Shown here piece after piece: positions 36,156-46,849 of a stretch of 64,000 nucleotides of DNA. The DNA is from Zasmidium citrigriseum. Taxonomy: Eukaryota > Ascomycota > Dothideomycetes > Mycosphaerellales > Mycosphaerellaceae. Position numbers and translations under genes: made by a program. How positions within the stretch are numbered: the stretch's first letter is position 1; each line of letters starts with the position of its first letter. The DNA lies in the NCBI GenBank assembly GCA_002786025.1, contig NHNW01000056.1:208659-272658 (forward strand). The letters are read 5' to 3'. The notes beneath the pieces are model-generated. The model made no database searches, was not told where the DNA came from, and was given only the letters and a program-made list of their open reading frames with translations.

Positions 36156-37580
36156 ATGGCGCGCCGCGATCTTCCTCCACCGACGTTCGACCTCGAAGCA
36201 TACGCCGGCAACTACGAAGAAGGCCCGCTCCTTCTCTGCCGACTCGCCCACATCGCCGCCCACTGCCCCGCCCTCTCCCGCCAGGCAATCACTCTCGCCC
36301 TCTCCCAAGCGAAGAAAGGCAAAGATGTGCAGATGTACAATCGGTTGTGCGATCTGGCGATAGAGCTCGGCTTCAAGGATCTGGGCAAGCAAGATACGGA
36401 CTGGGCGAGCCGGAAGGATGAGGAGAACAGACGGGAACTGAGCCGGCTGGAGAGCGAGCTGAAGGGCTACAAGAACAACCTCATCCGCGAGAGCATCCGC
36501 ATGGGCCAGGAAGAGCTGGCCATCCATCACCTCCTCACCGGTGGCCCCATCCCCGATCACCTCAACCCACAGAGCATGAGCAGCGCAGGCTACCAGGCAG
36601 CCCACCAGGCGTTTGGCAAGATGCGCGACTACTGCACCACGCCCGCCCACATCAACAGCATGACCCTGCGTCTCATCTACACCTCGCTGGTGCAAGCCGT
36701 CACCGCCCAGCAGAACGGCAACGCCTCACCCGCCCAGTACTTCAACTCGGCCATCTCCAGCGCCAACCGCCTACGCAGCACGGGCGTGAAGGAGGAGGAG
36801 CAGTCGAAGCTGACGCCCGTTGCCCACGTCGTATCGGGCATCGGACATATGGGAATACACGAGTATCGCTCGGCTGCTACAGCTTTCCTCCAGACGCCCT
36901 TCGACTACCACAACAACGGCGGCATCCATAACACCGATTTCGAGCGAAGTGTGGCCAGCGCGAATGACGTCGCCATCTACGGTGGACTGTGTGCTCTGGC
37001 CACCATGTCCCGCGAGGATCTGATAGACCACGTTCTGGGAGGCCCTTTCCGTGCCTTCCTTGAGCAAGAGCCGCACATGCGCAAGGCCATAGTCCTCTAC
37101 ACCACGGCCAAGTACCAAGCCTGCATCGACACTCTACGCCGCTACTACAGTGACTGGAGTCTAGACATCTTCTTGGGAGCGAAGGCGTCTTTCGGCGGCT
37201 CACACGTTGATCGACTGTTCGCTATGATCCGTCAACGCAGCATCACGGCCTACTTCTCGTCATTCTCCGAAGTCAGCTTGGCCTCCCTCGCATCCACCTT
37301 TCCACCAGACTCCAATGCCCCGGACGCCATGGAGGTGGAGATTTTGAACATGATCGAGAACGGTACTTTGGATGCGAGGTTGGATGTGGTGAATGGCGTG
37401 CTGGTGGCCCCGCAGAGAGACACGAGACGGAAGACTCATCAAGACGCTCAGAAGGCGGCACAAGAGCTGGAGCGGACACTGCTGCTGCGGCTGCACAGGG
37501 TCAACATGACGCTGGCGGGTCTGGACATTCCCAAGGGCAAGGGAGGATGGGATGGAGTGCGGATGGGCAATGGATACTGA
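36156..37580 (+). CDS. csn1: COP9 signalosome subunit 1 (PCI domain)
   Basis: ATG at 36156 (MARRDLPPPTFDLEAYAGNY), no introns, 474 aa. The N-terminal half is a helical-repeat region (RLAHIAAHCPALSRQAITLAL, YNRLCDLAIELGF, DWASRKDEENRRELSRLESE). The C-terminal PCI domain includes FAMIRQRSITAYFSSFSEVSL, VEILNMIENGTLDARLDVVNG and a long terminal helix with LLLRLHRVNM. CSN1 is a core scaffold of the complex that removes Nedd8 from cullins; in fungi it links light, development and secondary metabolism. An open frame extends upstream to 35,829, but that part is low-complexity promoter sequence. It diverges from the Prp43-type gene. Confidence 0.93.
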   Translation: MARRDLPPPTFDLEAYAGNYEEGPLLLCRLAHIAAHCPALSRQAITLALSQAKKGKDVQMYNRLCDLAIELGFKDLGKQDTDWASRKDEENRRELSRLESELKGYKNNLIRESIRMGQEELAIHHLLTGGPIPDHLNPQSMSSAGYQAAHQAFGKMRDYCTTPAHINSMTLRLIYTSLVQAVTAQQNGNASPAQYFNSAISSANRLRSTGVKEEEQSKLTPVAHVVSGIGHMGIHEYRSAATAFLQTPFDYHNNGGIHNTDFERSVASANDVAIYGGLCALATMSREDLIDHVLGGPFRAFLEQEPHMRKAIVLYTTAKYQACIDTLRRYYSDWSLDIFLGAKASFGGSHVDRLFAMIRQRSITAYFSSFSEVSLASLASTFPPDSNAPDAMEVEILNMIENGTLDARLDVVNGVLVAPQRDTRRKTHQDAQKAAQELERTLLLRLHRVNMTLAGLDIPKGKGGWDGVRMGNGY

Positions 37581-38394
37581 TGATGACGAGAGACACGAAT
37601 AGACTTGCTTGCAGCATAGCGTGGGCGTTTGGTGGAGTTGCTACGACGGCGATGATAGCTCGCTGGGAAAGAAGGCATTGCAACATTTGAGTAGAGACTG
37701 CGCCAAAAACGGCTGCGGTCAGGTGGTTACGAAGCGAATGGAACATGAAATGATACCCCATGAATGAGCGAGTTGTCGTCACGATCATTTCCACATTGAC
37801 GATATTGCAGCCCAAATATATCATCATCGCGGGTGGGTCTCGCGTGTACATTACCTCGTGGTCGGGGCTGTTCCTTGCGTGGTGACTCGTGGAAGTGCAG
37901 GGGAGGTTCCAACTTCACGTCTTGATCTTGAACTTTGACGGGTTCGGATGTTTTGGGGATGCGAACGGCTGCAATGGCATGGCATGCATGTATGACGTGC
38001 ATTATTTGCGGTTCGATGCGAGATCGATCTTACTTCTCTCCAATCTGGTGCTGTCGACCATATGCCCTAAAGCTATCTCGACATCTTGGTCAAAAGACGA
38101 ATGTCGGAAACAGCACTCTTGGAGGGATCTTTCACCCTCGCCTAATCCTCCCTCAATGGGCTTCTCTGTGCCTGGTCGAATCTGTCTCGAGTCAGCAGAG
38201 TGCCTTGAGGCGATCGACGACCAGCGACTTACGGACTGCCTTCTCTCGATCGAATCTCATTCCCCAAGCGAATGCTCTGAAGAGACATGCTGTCGAGACC
38301 CTTGACGGCTCAGTCTCGAACTTGCTCTTCGAGATTGATTCTCTTTTCTGTTGTCATAATCTGTCGTCTGTCTTCCCTCTTCTCATTCCCTCAT
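37581..38394. other. Intergenic, no gene seen
   Basis: The 3' flanks of the convergent csn1 and AhpC/TSA-like genes. Frames here are short, and those entering the neighbouring gene are antisense shadows. Confidence 0.5.
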
Positions 38395-39390
38395 TCAATC
38401 ATCCAGCTCCAACAACTTCCTCAACGCCGTCATCTCAGTATGATCGCGATAATTGCTCATCCGATGACACCAGATCACCTCGCCCTCATCGAACAGGAAC
38501 TCGCCACCAATCTGCATGGGATTCCCACCCCTCAGCACATCCCTCTTACGGATACCTTCGGGGTCTTTCAAACTCGTCCGGATCGTCTTGACTTGTCCGG
38601 CCACCCACTGCGCTTTGGTCACCCCGCTCATGTACTCCGGCGTGACTTTTCCCGTCTTGAGCGTCTTGATCATGCCCAGTTTCTTGAACAGCTGTCTCGA
38701 GGGATCGGCGAACATGGGATACGGACATCCCGTGAAGGTCTTGTAGTGCGGGATGAGATCCGGCTGTCCACAGCCTATGATTATTATGCTCGTCGGCGTG
38801 GGAATGGAGAAGTACTCGCGCATGGTGATCGACTCCGTCAACGCTTTGAGGTACATCTGACAGGCACCGCAGTAGAAATGTCGCACGAAGATGACGAGTT
38901 GGCGCTGGTGTGTGGCGGTTGCGGGATCGTAGATGGAGCCGAATGTTCGCTCGTTGCCGTCGGCGTCGAAGATGGGGATCTCGTTGACGGCGGCGAGGGT
39001 TGCTCGATCAGGGCATTCGTCGGATTCGGTGCCGTCGTAGTCGGATGCTGTGTGGAAGCGGGCGAACCATTCGTCGGGCGTGACGGTGCAGACGGGGCTC
39101 TCGACGCTGTCTTTGCCTGACGAGCGCAGGCGCTCGCTGGAGCTGAGTGAAGTCGGAGAGGTGTCCATGGGGTCGTAGGAGAAGAGCGAGTCGACGGGTT
39201 TGTGGCGGGCGTACTTGGAGAGGAGGAGGTTGTGAGTGTTAAGCGGCGTGGCGGTCGTTGATGTACTCGCATTATTTGTCGTAGGCGAGGTCACACTGAG
39301 CGATGGCGAAAATGGCCTCTCAAAGCGAGACGTGCCAATGGGCGAGACACTCCGTCTCACTGGCGCCGCCGAGCTGTACTCGCTAGCCAT
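38395..39390 (-). CDS. AhpC/TSA-like thioredoxin-fold protein (PRXL2-type)
   Basis: ATG at 39390, single exon, 331 aa. The first 130 residues are Ser/Thr-rich and probably disordered. The thioredoxin-like domain starts near PIFDADGNERTFGSIYD and includes QLVIFVRHFYCGACQMYL, where CxxC-type cysteines sit at the redox position. It continues with SIIIIGCGQPDLIPHYK, YPMFADPSRQLFKKLGM and GGEFLFDEGEVIWCHRM. This matches the fungal AhpC/TSA antioxidant family related to peroxiredoxin-like 2 proteins. A redox role is likely; the substrate is unknown. No signal peptide is seen, so it is probably cytosolic. Confidence 0.85.
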   Translation of the reverse strand: MASEYSSAAPVRRSVSPIGTSRFERPFSPSLSVTSPTTNNASTSTTATPLNTHNLLLSKYARHKPVDSLFSYDPMDTSPTSLSSSERLRSSGKDSVESPVCTVTPDEWFARFHTASDYDGTESDECPDRATLAAVNEIPIFDADGNERTFGSIYDPATATHQRQLVIFVRHFYCGACQMYLKALTESITMREYFSIPTPTSIIIIGCGQPDLIPHYKTFTGCPYPMFADPSRQLFKKLGMIKTLKTGKVTPEYMSGVTKAQWVAGQVKTIRTSLKDPEGIRKRDVLRGGNPMQIGGEFLFDEGEVIWCHRMSNYRDHTEMTALRKLLELDD

Positions 39391-40060
39391 CCTGAAGCTG
39401 CAGATGGAGGAGCTCGAGGTACCAATGTACGTCTTGTCACAGGAGCAGCTTCCGCTTCGAGATGTGACGGCCGATCTTCAATCATCCAACAGCGAGTGGT
39501 CGAAGGAGGGGGAGCGGATGGATGGATGAGTGGGCTGGCCGCGCTTTTGAACAGACGACCAGAAAGACCCCGGCTCGACACACCACGACTCGTACTCGAC
39601 CATGTTCCCGTTGCTGTCGTGCAACGCCTCGACGAAAATCCGCACGCGCGAGAAACTTTGACAGATCCCAGGAGTGGCGTTGATCCGGAACGGTCTTGTG
39701 CGCCTGGCCAACCAACGTTCGGCTCCTCTCAGTTCTGGAAGCTCGCCTGCGTCGCTGTACTTTTCTCGCTGCAAGACATGGCGGCGTGGCCGACGACCAG
39801 CTGACCGCCGGCGTGCACTCGCTATCCTCGATTGTGCCTCTCCGCTGCTGATGAAACATGGAGAGACAGGAGCATCCTGGTCGAGGGGACCAAGCCGGGT
39901 CGAATCAGATTCGGCATCGATCGGCTCCCACGCGAACAAACGTGGATCCTTCGTCATGGTGTGCGTTATAATGACACGGAACCGGGCCCCATACCAGCCA
40001 AGACGGAAGTCGGTGAGAATCACACCGCCGGCCGTCGGCCGGCGTATGTTGACGCGTTCG
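39391..40060. repeat. Dispersed repeat arm 2 and gene-like remnant
   Basis: About 39,715-39,945 is the inverted copy of 32,850-33,060. A minus-strand frame (39478-40023) contains GARFRVIITHTMTKDPRLF and SRVRIFVEALHDSNGN, which looks like old coding sequence. A related piece (VRFRVIIIDPFVI) lies at 43,375-43,420 in the opposite orientation on the far side of the RIP tract. TTATAATGACACGGAACC at 39,966 is mirrored at 43,402. I regard this as a decayed repeat into which, or beside which, the transposon inserted. Confidence 0.5.
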
Positions 40061-43000
40061 CGTTGTTTACCTCACCGTCGACACCTCGCCGTCGCTTTCC
40101 TACCGCCGCTACCGCCCTATAAATTAATTAGCTATTAATTCCTTATTAATATCTATTAAATAGATGTATTCGAGCGGGAGGTAGCTACTCAATTAAGCTA
40201 GTTTCTCACCCAGCCGCCGCCGGCGTTACTACCGCCTATACCTACCCCTTCTCTACTACTTATAGACGCTCTACTATTACCTACCCCCCCTCCGAATCGA
40301 TATCTATCGCCTACGCGTAAGGTATACGTATATCTATCGGCCGACTAGGCTCTTAAAGACGATATCGACGCGCCCGCTACTACCGCTCCGCCGATCGATC
40401 TACCTACTTCGTCTAAGTCGCCTATCGGTACCGCTAGAGGTATTAGTATAGATAAGGAGGGGGGTAATACTCTATAGTAGTTAGATAGTAAAGATAAGCT
40501 ACCGCCGGCGCGGCGGAAGAAGGGTAAGAGGTTAATTGTAGTCGTTAGTAATAGCTATAGGCTACTAGACGCGCCGCCGGCCGTAGAGCTAGAAGCGATA
40601 CGAAAGAAGGTATTAATAATCTAGCCTAGCGAGGTTATCGAGTAGACTATCGAAGAATATAAGCGATACTAGCTATATTACGATAACTTCTAGCGGTATT
40701 ATAAAGGCGAGTATACGGTAGCTAACGGAGCGCTATATACTATCTAGAGGTGTCGATTTGTACGGCCGAAGGGTAAGGTAGTAAGGTAAGAGTATATCGT
40801 TAAGCCTAGTAGTAAATCGATATCGCTAGCGGGTAAGTGCCCGGTAACTATATTAGTGCTCTACTATACCGAAATCGACGAAGAAGGGCATAAGGTCGAG
40901 CGATATATCCTTAGGCGACGAGCTCGTAATATCGCCGCCTATACCGACCGCTATATAGTTAACCGAATAGATCGATTTAAGCGGTGTAGTACTCTAATAA
41001 ATACCGGCGGCTAGTAGGTGTGTAGAGGGTACTTAGCGGCCGCTATATATCGCACGATAAAGTCTAAGTACTATAAAGCTTATTATAAGTAGTATCTCGC
41101 GGCTAGAGGGCGATACCTATCTTAGTAGTATATAGCTAACGCTAGACGGCGGTTTCGAGAGTAGTTTCCGGACCTACGACTTAGCGGTAAGGCGGCGGTA
41201 TAGTAGGTATAGTAGAAGGACCTTCTATAATAGTTAATTAATAGTAAGTAATTATCTAATAATAAAGAAACGTTACTAGAGCTAGAAGTTTAATATCGAC
41301 GGGTGCTACTAAGTAGCCTAAGGTATTAAATTTTGCTCTATCCGAGCTATACGAGCCTATCCGAGTTTTCCGAGTAACGTTACTTTATCGATATTATACT
41401 ATTAATTTCACTAATAATACGCTCTATAGACGACTACTACGCCGAGAATATTACCGCCGAGTATCTTAATAATAACAATATTACGGAGACTACCTATACT
41501 ACCGTTTTTACGACCTCCGACGGCCTACGAAGGCTCTAGAAGTACCGATAGCTCGTCCTTATAGATACTACTTACAAAACTAACTTCCTTAGCTAGTACC
41601 TCTTCTTACTCGTTATCCGTAATAACTACGTCTTCTAGAGGCCCTCTACCTTCTTCCTTTCGAAGTCTTAAGACGGCGATATTATTATAGTAGCGCTAAG
41701 AAAACTAGTCTTATAGATACCTAGCTTTTAACTATTATATTTCCTTATAGACGACTCTAAAGCCGAGCGGCTCGCTATACGAACTATCTAGCTACAATCG
41801 TAGTACCTCCTTTATTAGGTGCACTACTAACGCACTTTAAAACGACGATTTAGCGCCGAGAAGTACTAGAAGACGTACTACTACCTTGTGTCCGCCGTAA
41901 GGTATCGTAGAAGCGAGACAACTACTAGAGAATCGTTTATAGCGGCGTTAGCTACGCTACCGGCTAAGGATAGTAAGGATTTAGAGGCGTAGAAGCGGTA
42001 TATTCTTAATATCTAAGAGTATAAGATAAGATTATAGTGCAGTTACTATCGAATAGCTCTTATACTTCTATAGTAAGCACTAACGACTAATACCGTTAAG
42101 GTATAGTATAGGTGGTTAAAATATAGGCGTAAGAGCGTAATAGCTCGGTCCTATAGCCTCTAAGGCGTTATAATAGCCGTCGACGAGCTTGTTAAAGAGC
42201 GCGATTAACAATTACTTACCTAGTAAGAATTAGAGTAAGACAAGCTCTACCCCCTCGTAGTAGCTTATAAGAAGAAGAATCTAGTTACTAGCGAGCTCGA
42301 GGAAGAAGAAACCGACCCTCTAATTACCTATATTATAGAGCGGGTGCCGGCCCGTATATAATAGCTTATTAGTAATTAAATTACCTCTATAGTAAGGCCG
42401 GAAACTTAGATTAACAAGAAGGGTAATACGAAGGAGCTACGGCCGCTTAACGATAATAAGATCTAGTACAGTTATCGCTTCTAGCTATTATATAAGCCTA
42501 TACCCTACAATTACCTATAGTAGCACTACTATAAGCTCGACGGCCTACTACTTACTCGCGACTTCTTCGACAACTTAATTACTATCTTTGCTAGCGGTAA
42601 TTCGATGTCTATCTATAGTAACTAGCTAACGTACCTTTACGAGTAATAACCCTTAGAAACGGACGAGCCGCCGCCGCCGGTTAGCGATCTAGTCGCTTAC
42701 CGCCTTAGAGTCTAAGCGATATACGAGTAGGTTATCTAACTTATATATAGCTATAAGGAAGACGTTAGAGATAGCGGTGCTACCCGCGAGGAGTTTATCT
42801 ACTAAATAGAGGTCTATTATCGCTTCCTTTACTAGTAGTTTAGAGCCGTTAGATCTAAGGCAATACGTAAAGAGTTTATAGTAAGATATAAGCGTAAGCT
42901 CGATATCTCGGCGCCTATAGTAGCACCTTCTACTAACCTACCTAAGGTACCCTTAGAGCCGTTAAAGCGGCCGGTATTATCTACTAAGGCACTAAGGAAG

Positions 43001-43275
43001 AAGCGTAAGACGAAGGCTAATATATAACGAGAGCGCGATAAGGCGTTATAAGAGCTAGCGGCGTTAAAGGCGGCGGCGGCGGGGGGTACCCTATCTACTA
43101 CTACCGTTACGACGACGGTAACTATTATAATAACGAGGGGGGGTGGTAGTAGCGAGGTTACTAAGGCGGTAGTAACGTAGAAGATAACAACACCTTAGAT
43201 ATCGCTATATAGCGTTATTACCGCTAACTCTATAGCTTTATTTCCTATCTAGGTATCGACGGTAAGGTATCTAAC
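40060..43275. mobile_element. RIP-inactivated DNA transposon, probably Mutator-like (MULE)
   Basis: CA and TG dinucleotides nearly vanish and TA is abundant, while CG-rich words persist: the outcome of CpA to TpA mutation on both strands. No frame stays open for more than a few dozen codons. On the plus strand at 41,564-41,584 the peptide DTTYKTN is preserved, followed after stops by FLIDDSKAERLAI, a pattern resembling MULE transposases. The ends carry an inverted repeat, TACCTCACCGTCGACACCT near 40,070 and TACCTTACCGTCGATACCT (reverse strand) near 43,270, differing at two C-to-T positions. A target-site duplication is not clear. The MULE class is a moderate-confidence inference; RIP is well supported. 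Confidence 0.7.
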
Positions 43276-43899
43276 GGCTGCCCCAGCAACGCGATCACGG
43301 TGCACACACGAGATCACGGTTTTGCAGGGGACTGCCACTAGGAGCCGGATCCAGCCTATGCTCCGAAGTCCGACATGTGGGTCCGGTTCCGTGTCATTAT
43401 AATCGATCCCTTCGTCATTGCATCCGATTGCCGACTCGACCCCTATCCTCTTCCTCACCACTGGACCTCAACTTTTCCATCACCTAAAAGACCGACAATC
43501 GATCCGTTGAAAACTGGAGACCTGATCATTCAAATCGGCCACGTTCAACAGGCAACAGGATTGAACAGCAGACAGCTCAACAGCAGCGAAGCCGAGGTCA
43601 GGTTCCCGCATTTCCAGGTCAAGCAGTCTTTGAGGCAACATGATCGAATTCAGATCCAACCGCATTTGTTGTGAACACAGAAGCCATCTTTCGCTCTGGA
43701 TTGGAGAGATGCAGCAAACTTCAATATACTCAATGACCGCACGGCCGAGGACATGACGACGGGAAATGGCGATGCTTGAGTCGTGCCTCATTCCTTCCGT
43801 CGTCAATCATTCATGAATACATCACGGCAAGCTATTTACATTCTCTTTCATTTCCTGGCATCAGAACATCTCGTCACAATAACAATTTGCTTACTAGGA
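43276..43899. other. Right flank of RIP element; no intact gene
   Basis: Starts with normal-composition DNA that contains an inverted match (GGTTCCGTGTCATTATAA, to 43,402) to the left flank. The remainder is the 3' flank of the multicopper oxidase gene. No supported gene. Confidence 0.5.
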
Positions 43900-46096
43900 T
43901 TACGCCTTCTTCAATCCGGAATCGATTCCCGTCAACAGAGGTCCGCCGGTCTTCTTCAACCATGCATTCCAACCATCGCAGGTACCCTTGATTTGGGAAG
44001 AGGCCGACTTCAATGACTTCTGGATGCCTATCACTGAGGGCTCGACAATATTCGCCACCAATCCCATCGACGAGTGCCACGCGAAATGACAATGAAGTGG
44101 CCAGACTGGGAGGCATTAGCTGAATCTTCAACGGGAGCGGGTGGTACAGCATACTTCCTGGATTGTCAACATCCCACTGGATCACAAGGAAACTCGGCGT
44201 CGTCTCTGTACCCGGCGGCATCATTTGTACATCTCGACGCTGTGGGTTGTTGGGACGTACGATGCTACCATCCCACTTGCCGAAGCCCATGTTCAGAATC
44301 TGCATGTTGTGCCCTGCCATATCAATCAGCAAGTCGACGCATTTCTGGACCCCGGCAGACTCACCATGATAGTGGATTGGATGAGGCGCATCATTGTAAT
44401 TATAGATGATGGCCCGGGCGACCTTCGCATCCTTCAGATACCAGAGATTCCTCGTCGGATCGACTTCGATGATCTCGTTGTCCACAGCCTTTCGCAGCAG
44501 CGGCTCGTTGAAGTTGGCTCGAAAAGTACGCTGACCGAAAGTATAGATGATGTTGGTGCCGTTGCTCTTCGTTCTGATCTCGAACTCCCGCGTGGCATCT
44601 GGGCTTGCGGCCTTGAGTGGGTAACTTGGCTCCGTCACACTCAGGGGATCTCCCAGACACACTCTCTGATCAGATCCGGCAGCGGGACCTTGGTTGGCAG
44701 GAGCAGTCGGCAGGGTTTTCGTGTCGGCTCCCTGGTAATAGATGGCAGCCCGAGCTTCTGTCATCACTCCATCGTTGAGCGAGCAGCCACCTCCGATATT
44801 CGAGCGCATCCAGTATCTGATGGTACACTGTCAGCATGGCAAAGGATATATCCCGGGCTTATGGTTGGACATACTTCTCACCCTTCGTCCCGGTCCCGAA
44901 TACGACAACATCCGCGCGTTGTCCCACCCCAAGAGCCACCATGCTGGTGTTGTATGGCTTGACCGGCATGTAATCCGTCGCGATGACCTGCATGGTGTGA
45001 CCGTCGATGCTGAATTTCTGCACCGCCGCCGATCCGACGTTCATCAGCCTCAGCTTATGATTCTTTCCAGAGGTGAAGTTGAACTTGGCATAGGCGGCTG
45101 TCACGCAAGGGAGGTTCGTCTTGCCGCACGGGAACCTCATCTTGCCATCGATCAGGTTGCTGTTGGCCAGCGGTTTGACTGGTCCTCCATTCTTCAATGG
45201 CCGGAACAGCTTCTGAACCGTCGTCCACGGACTATCGCGATACCACTCCGACAGCATCACAGGTCCGACATCGATGTCGTACGCCGAATTCCATGGCCCG
45301 TAGACAACCATCGGCCCCACCGCTCCTCCGGCATATTGCGCACTGTAGTGAGTGTGGTACCACGAACTCCCATACAATTCGGCCTGCAGAATGAGTCAGC
45401 GAATGTACGGAGCTCGTTCGGTATACTCGCCTTCATGGTATACGTATACGATTGTCCCGGAGCGATGGGACACTGCTGGACGCCTGGCACGCCATCATTC
45501 TGGCAGTTGCTTGTCTGTAGAAAGCCATGCCAGTGCATAGACGTGCCCTCATCTTTGAGGCCGTTCGTCACCTTCACCTGGATAGTATCGCCATAGTTGG
45601 CTTCGATCAAGGGACCGGGGAACTGCCCGTTGATGCAAACAGCTCCTTTGGTCAACACTCCGTCCGGCTTGATGTCACAGGAGGCAACAGTGAAGTCGTA
45701 CGTCCTGACCCTGGGACCGTTCACCTTTCCGGACGAAGTATACGGATTGGCATTGTTCGTCGTCATCCCACCCCACGGCTTGCCGTACCCGTTCCAGGAT
45801 GACCACTGAGGCAGAGCGCTTTGGTTGAAAGATCCCCACGTCGACCATCCATTCTGGCCCATGGGCGAGATGTTGCTGTCGTCGTCCGACTTCCAGAATC
45901 CCCATCGCTTACGAGGCCTGTCCCAATCCTTCGCATGTCCGTTGAAGGTTCCTGGGCGGGCTTCATCTTTGTAACGACCGGGAGAGGGCTTGAACATATC
46001 CCATGGCTGGTTCTGATTCTTGCGATCTGCAGCGACGCCTGGAGTTGCGGTGGCGTACGCTGCCAATACGAGGAGGCATGTGGCCTGAGAGAACAT
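43900..46096 (-). CDS. Secreted multicopper oxidase (laccase-like)
   Basis: Five exons (46096-45431, 45383-44875, 44816-44365, 44313-44155, 44105-43900) keep one frame and give 663 aa. Intron 1 is GC-AG (GCGAGT...CTGCAG) and the others are GT-AG. A signal peptide (LVLAAYATATPGVA) is followed by a Trp/Gly/Asn-rich region of about 110 residues, longer than usual. All copper-binding motifs are present: SMHWHG, SSWYHTHYSAQ, HPIHYHGH and HCHFAWHSSM. The Met after the last His block sits at the axial position of the type-1 copper. The family oxidises phenols or metals with reduction of oxygen to water. Laccase is likelier than ferroxidase, but the substrate cannot be read from sequence. Confidence 0.93.
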
Positions 46097-46849
46097 TTTG
46101 ATTCACATATCCCGGAGTCAAGTATACTGGTGAGTGAGCAAGTTTGAGGGCATTGTGAGGATACGACGGGCTGAAGACATGATGGATAACATTGGCATTC
46201 GTCATGAGACTGACTGTTATTGAAACAGCCTTGACGAGTCGAAGGATTCTCACACTGCAATGCTACCCGTGATCGATCGGCATGCCGAAGGAGATCTGGC
46301 AGCCTTCCCGAATGAGGTCAATTCTCTTTGTTCGACCTGGACGCAAACGACCCACTCAAGGCTAAAGAGAGCATTTCTCTTTGGGTCTCTTGGACGCTTG
46401 CACTCGGACTCATGGCCACGAGGTACAATATCGTTGATCACGGCGATGACGGAGTATACCATCACTTTCTTGGCTCTATTCGAACGACCATGCCAAGGCT
46501 GTACTGCTGATAACTCGAAGAACGACAAAGAACACAATGGGCGAACAACTCGGCTTCTGCCACTTCGAGATGCCTTTGTCGGCCGGCTTTGAGGCATCAA
46601 GGCTTGGGCTATTTCCATCTCGAGTCCTTTATTCAATGGGGACAACCCTCGAGTGCAATTTCGAGGACGACATCTCGAGGGAGGTGATAAATTGCTCCGA
46701 GAAGACCATCATGCCTTTCGACAAATTTCGACTCTTCCGTTCGTTCCAGGAGATTTCCATATTCATACCATTTTGCAGCCGGACTGCTCTTACCAAGCGA
46801 GCCAAAAGATCAAAAATAATCACTTCACCAACGAAACGATTCGAAAACG
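46097..46849. other. Divergent intergenic region
   Basis: Serves as the promoter for both the multicopper oxidase (minus) and the amidoligase-like gene (plus). Short frames on both strands show no motif. Confidence 0.45.

Noticed and set aside
38287..39120. 277-codon frame opposite the AhpC/TSA-like gene
   Set aside because: Antisense shadow without family features.
44141..44962. Plus-strand frames across the multicopper oxidase
   Set aside because: They are antisense to exons with all four copper motifs.
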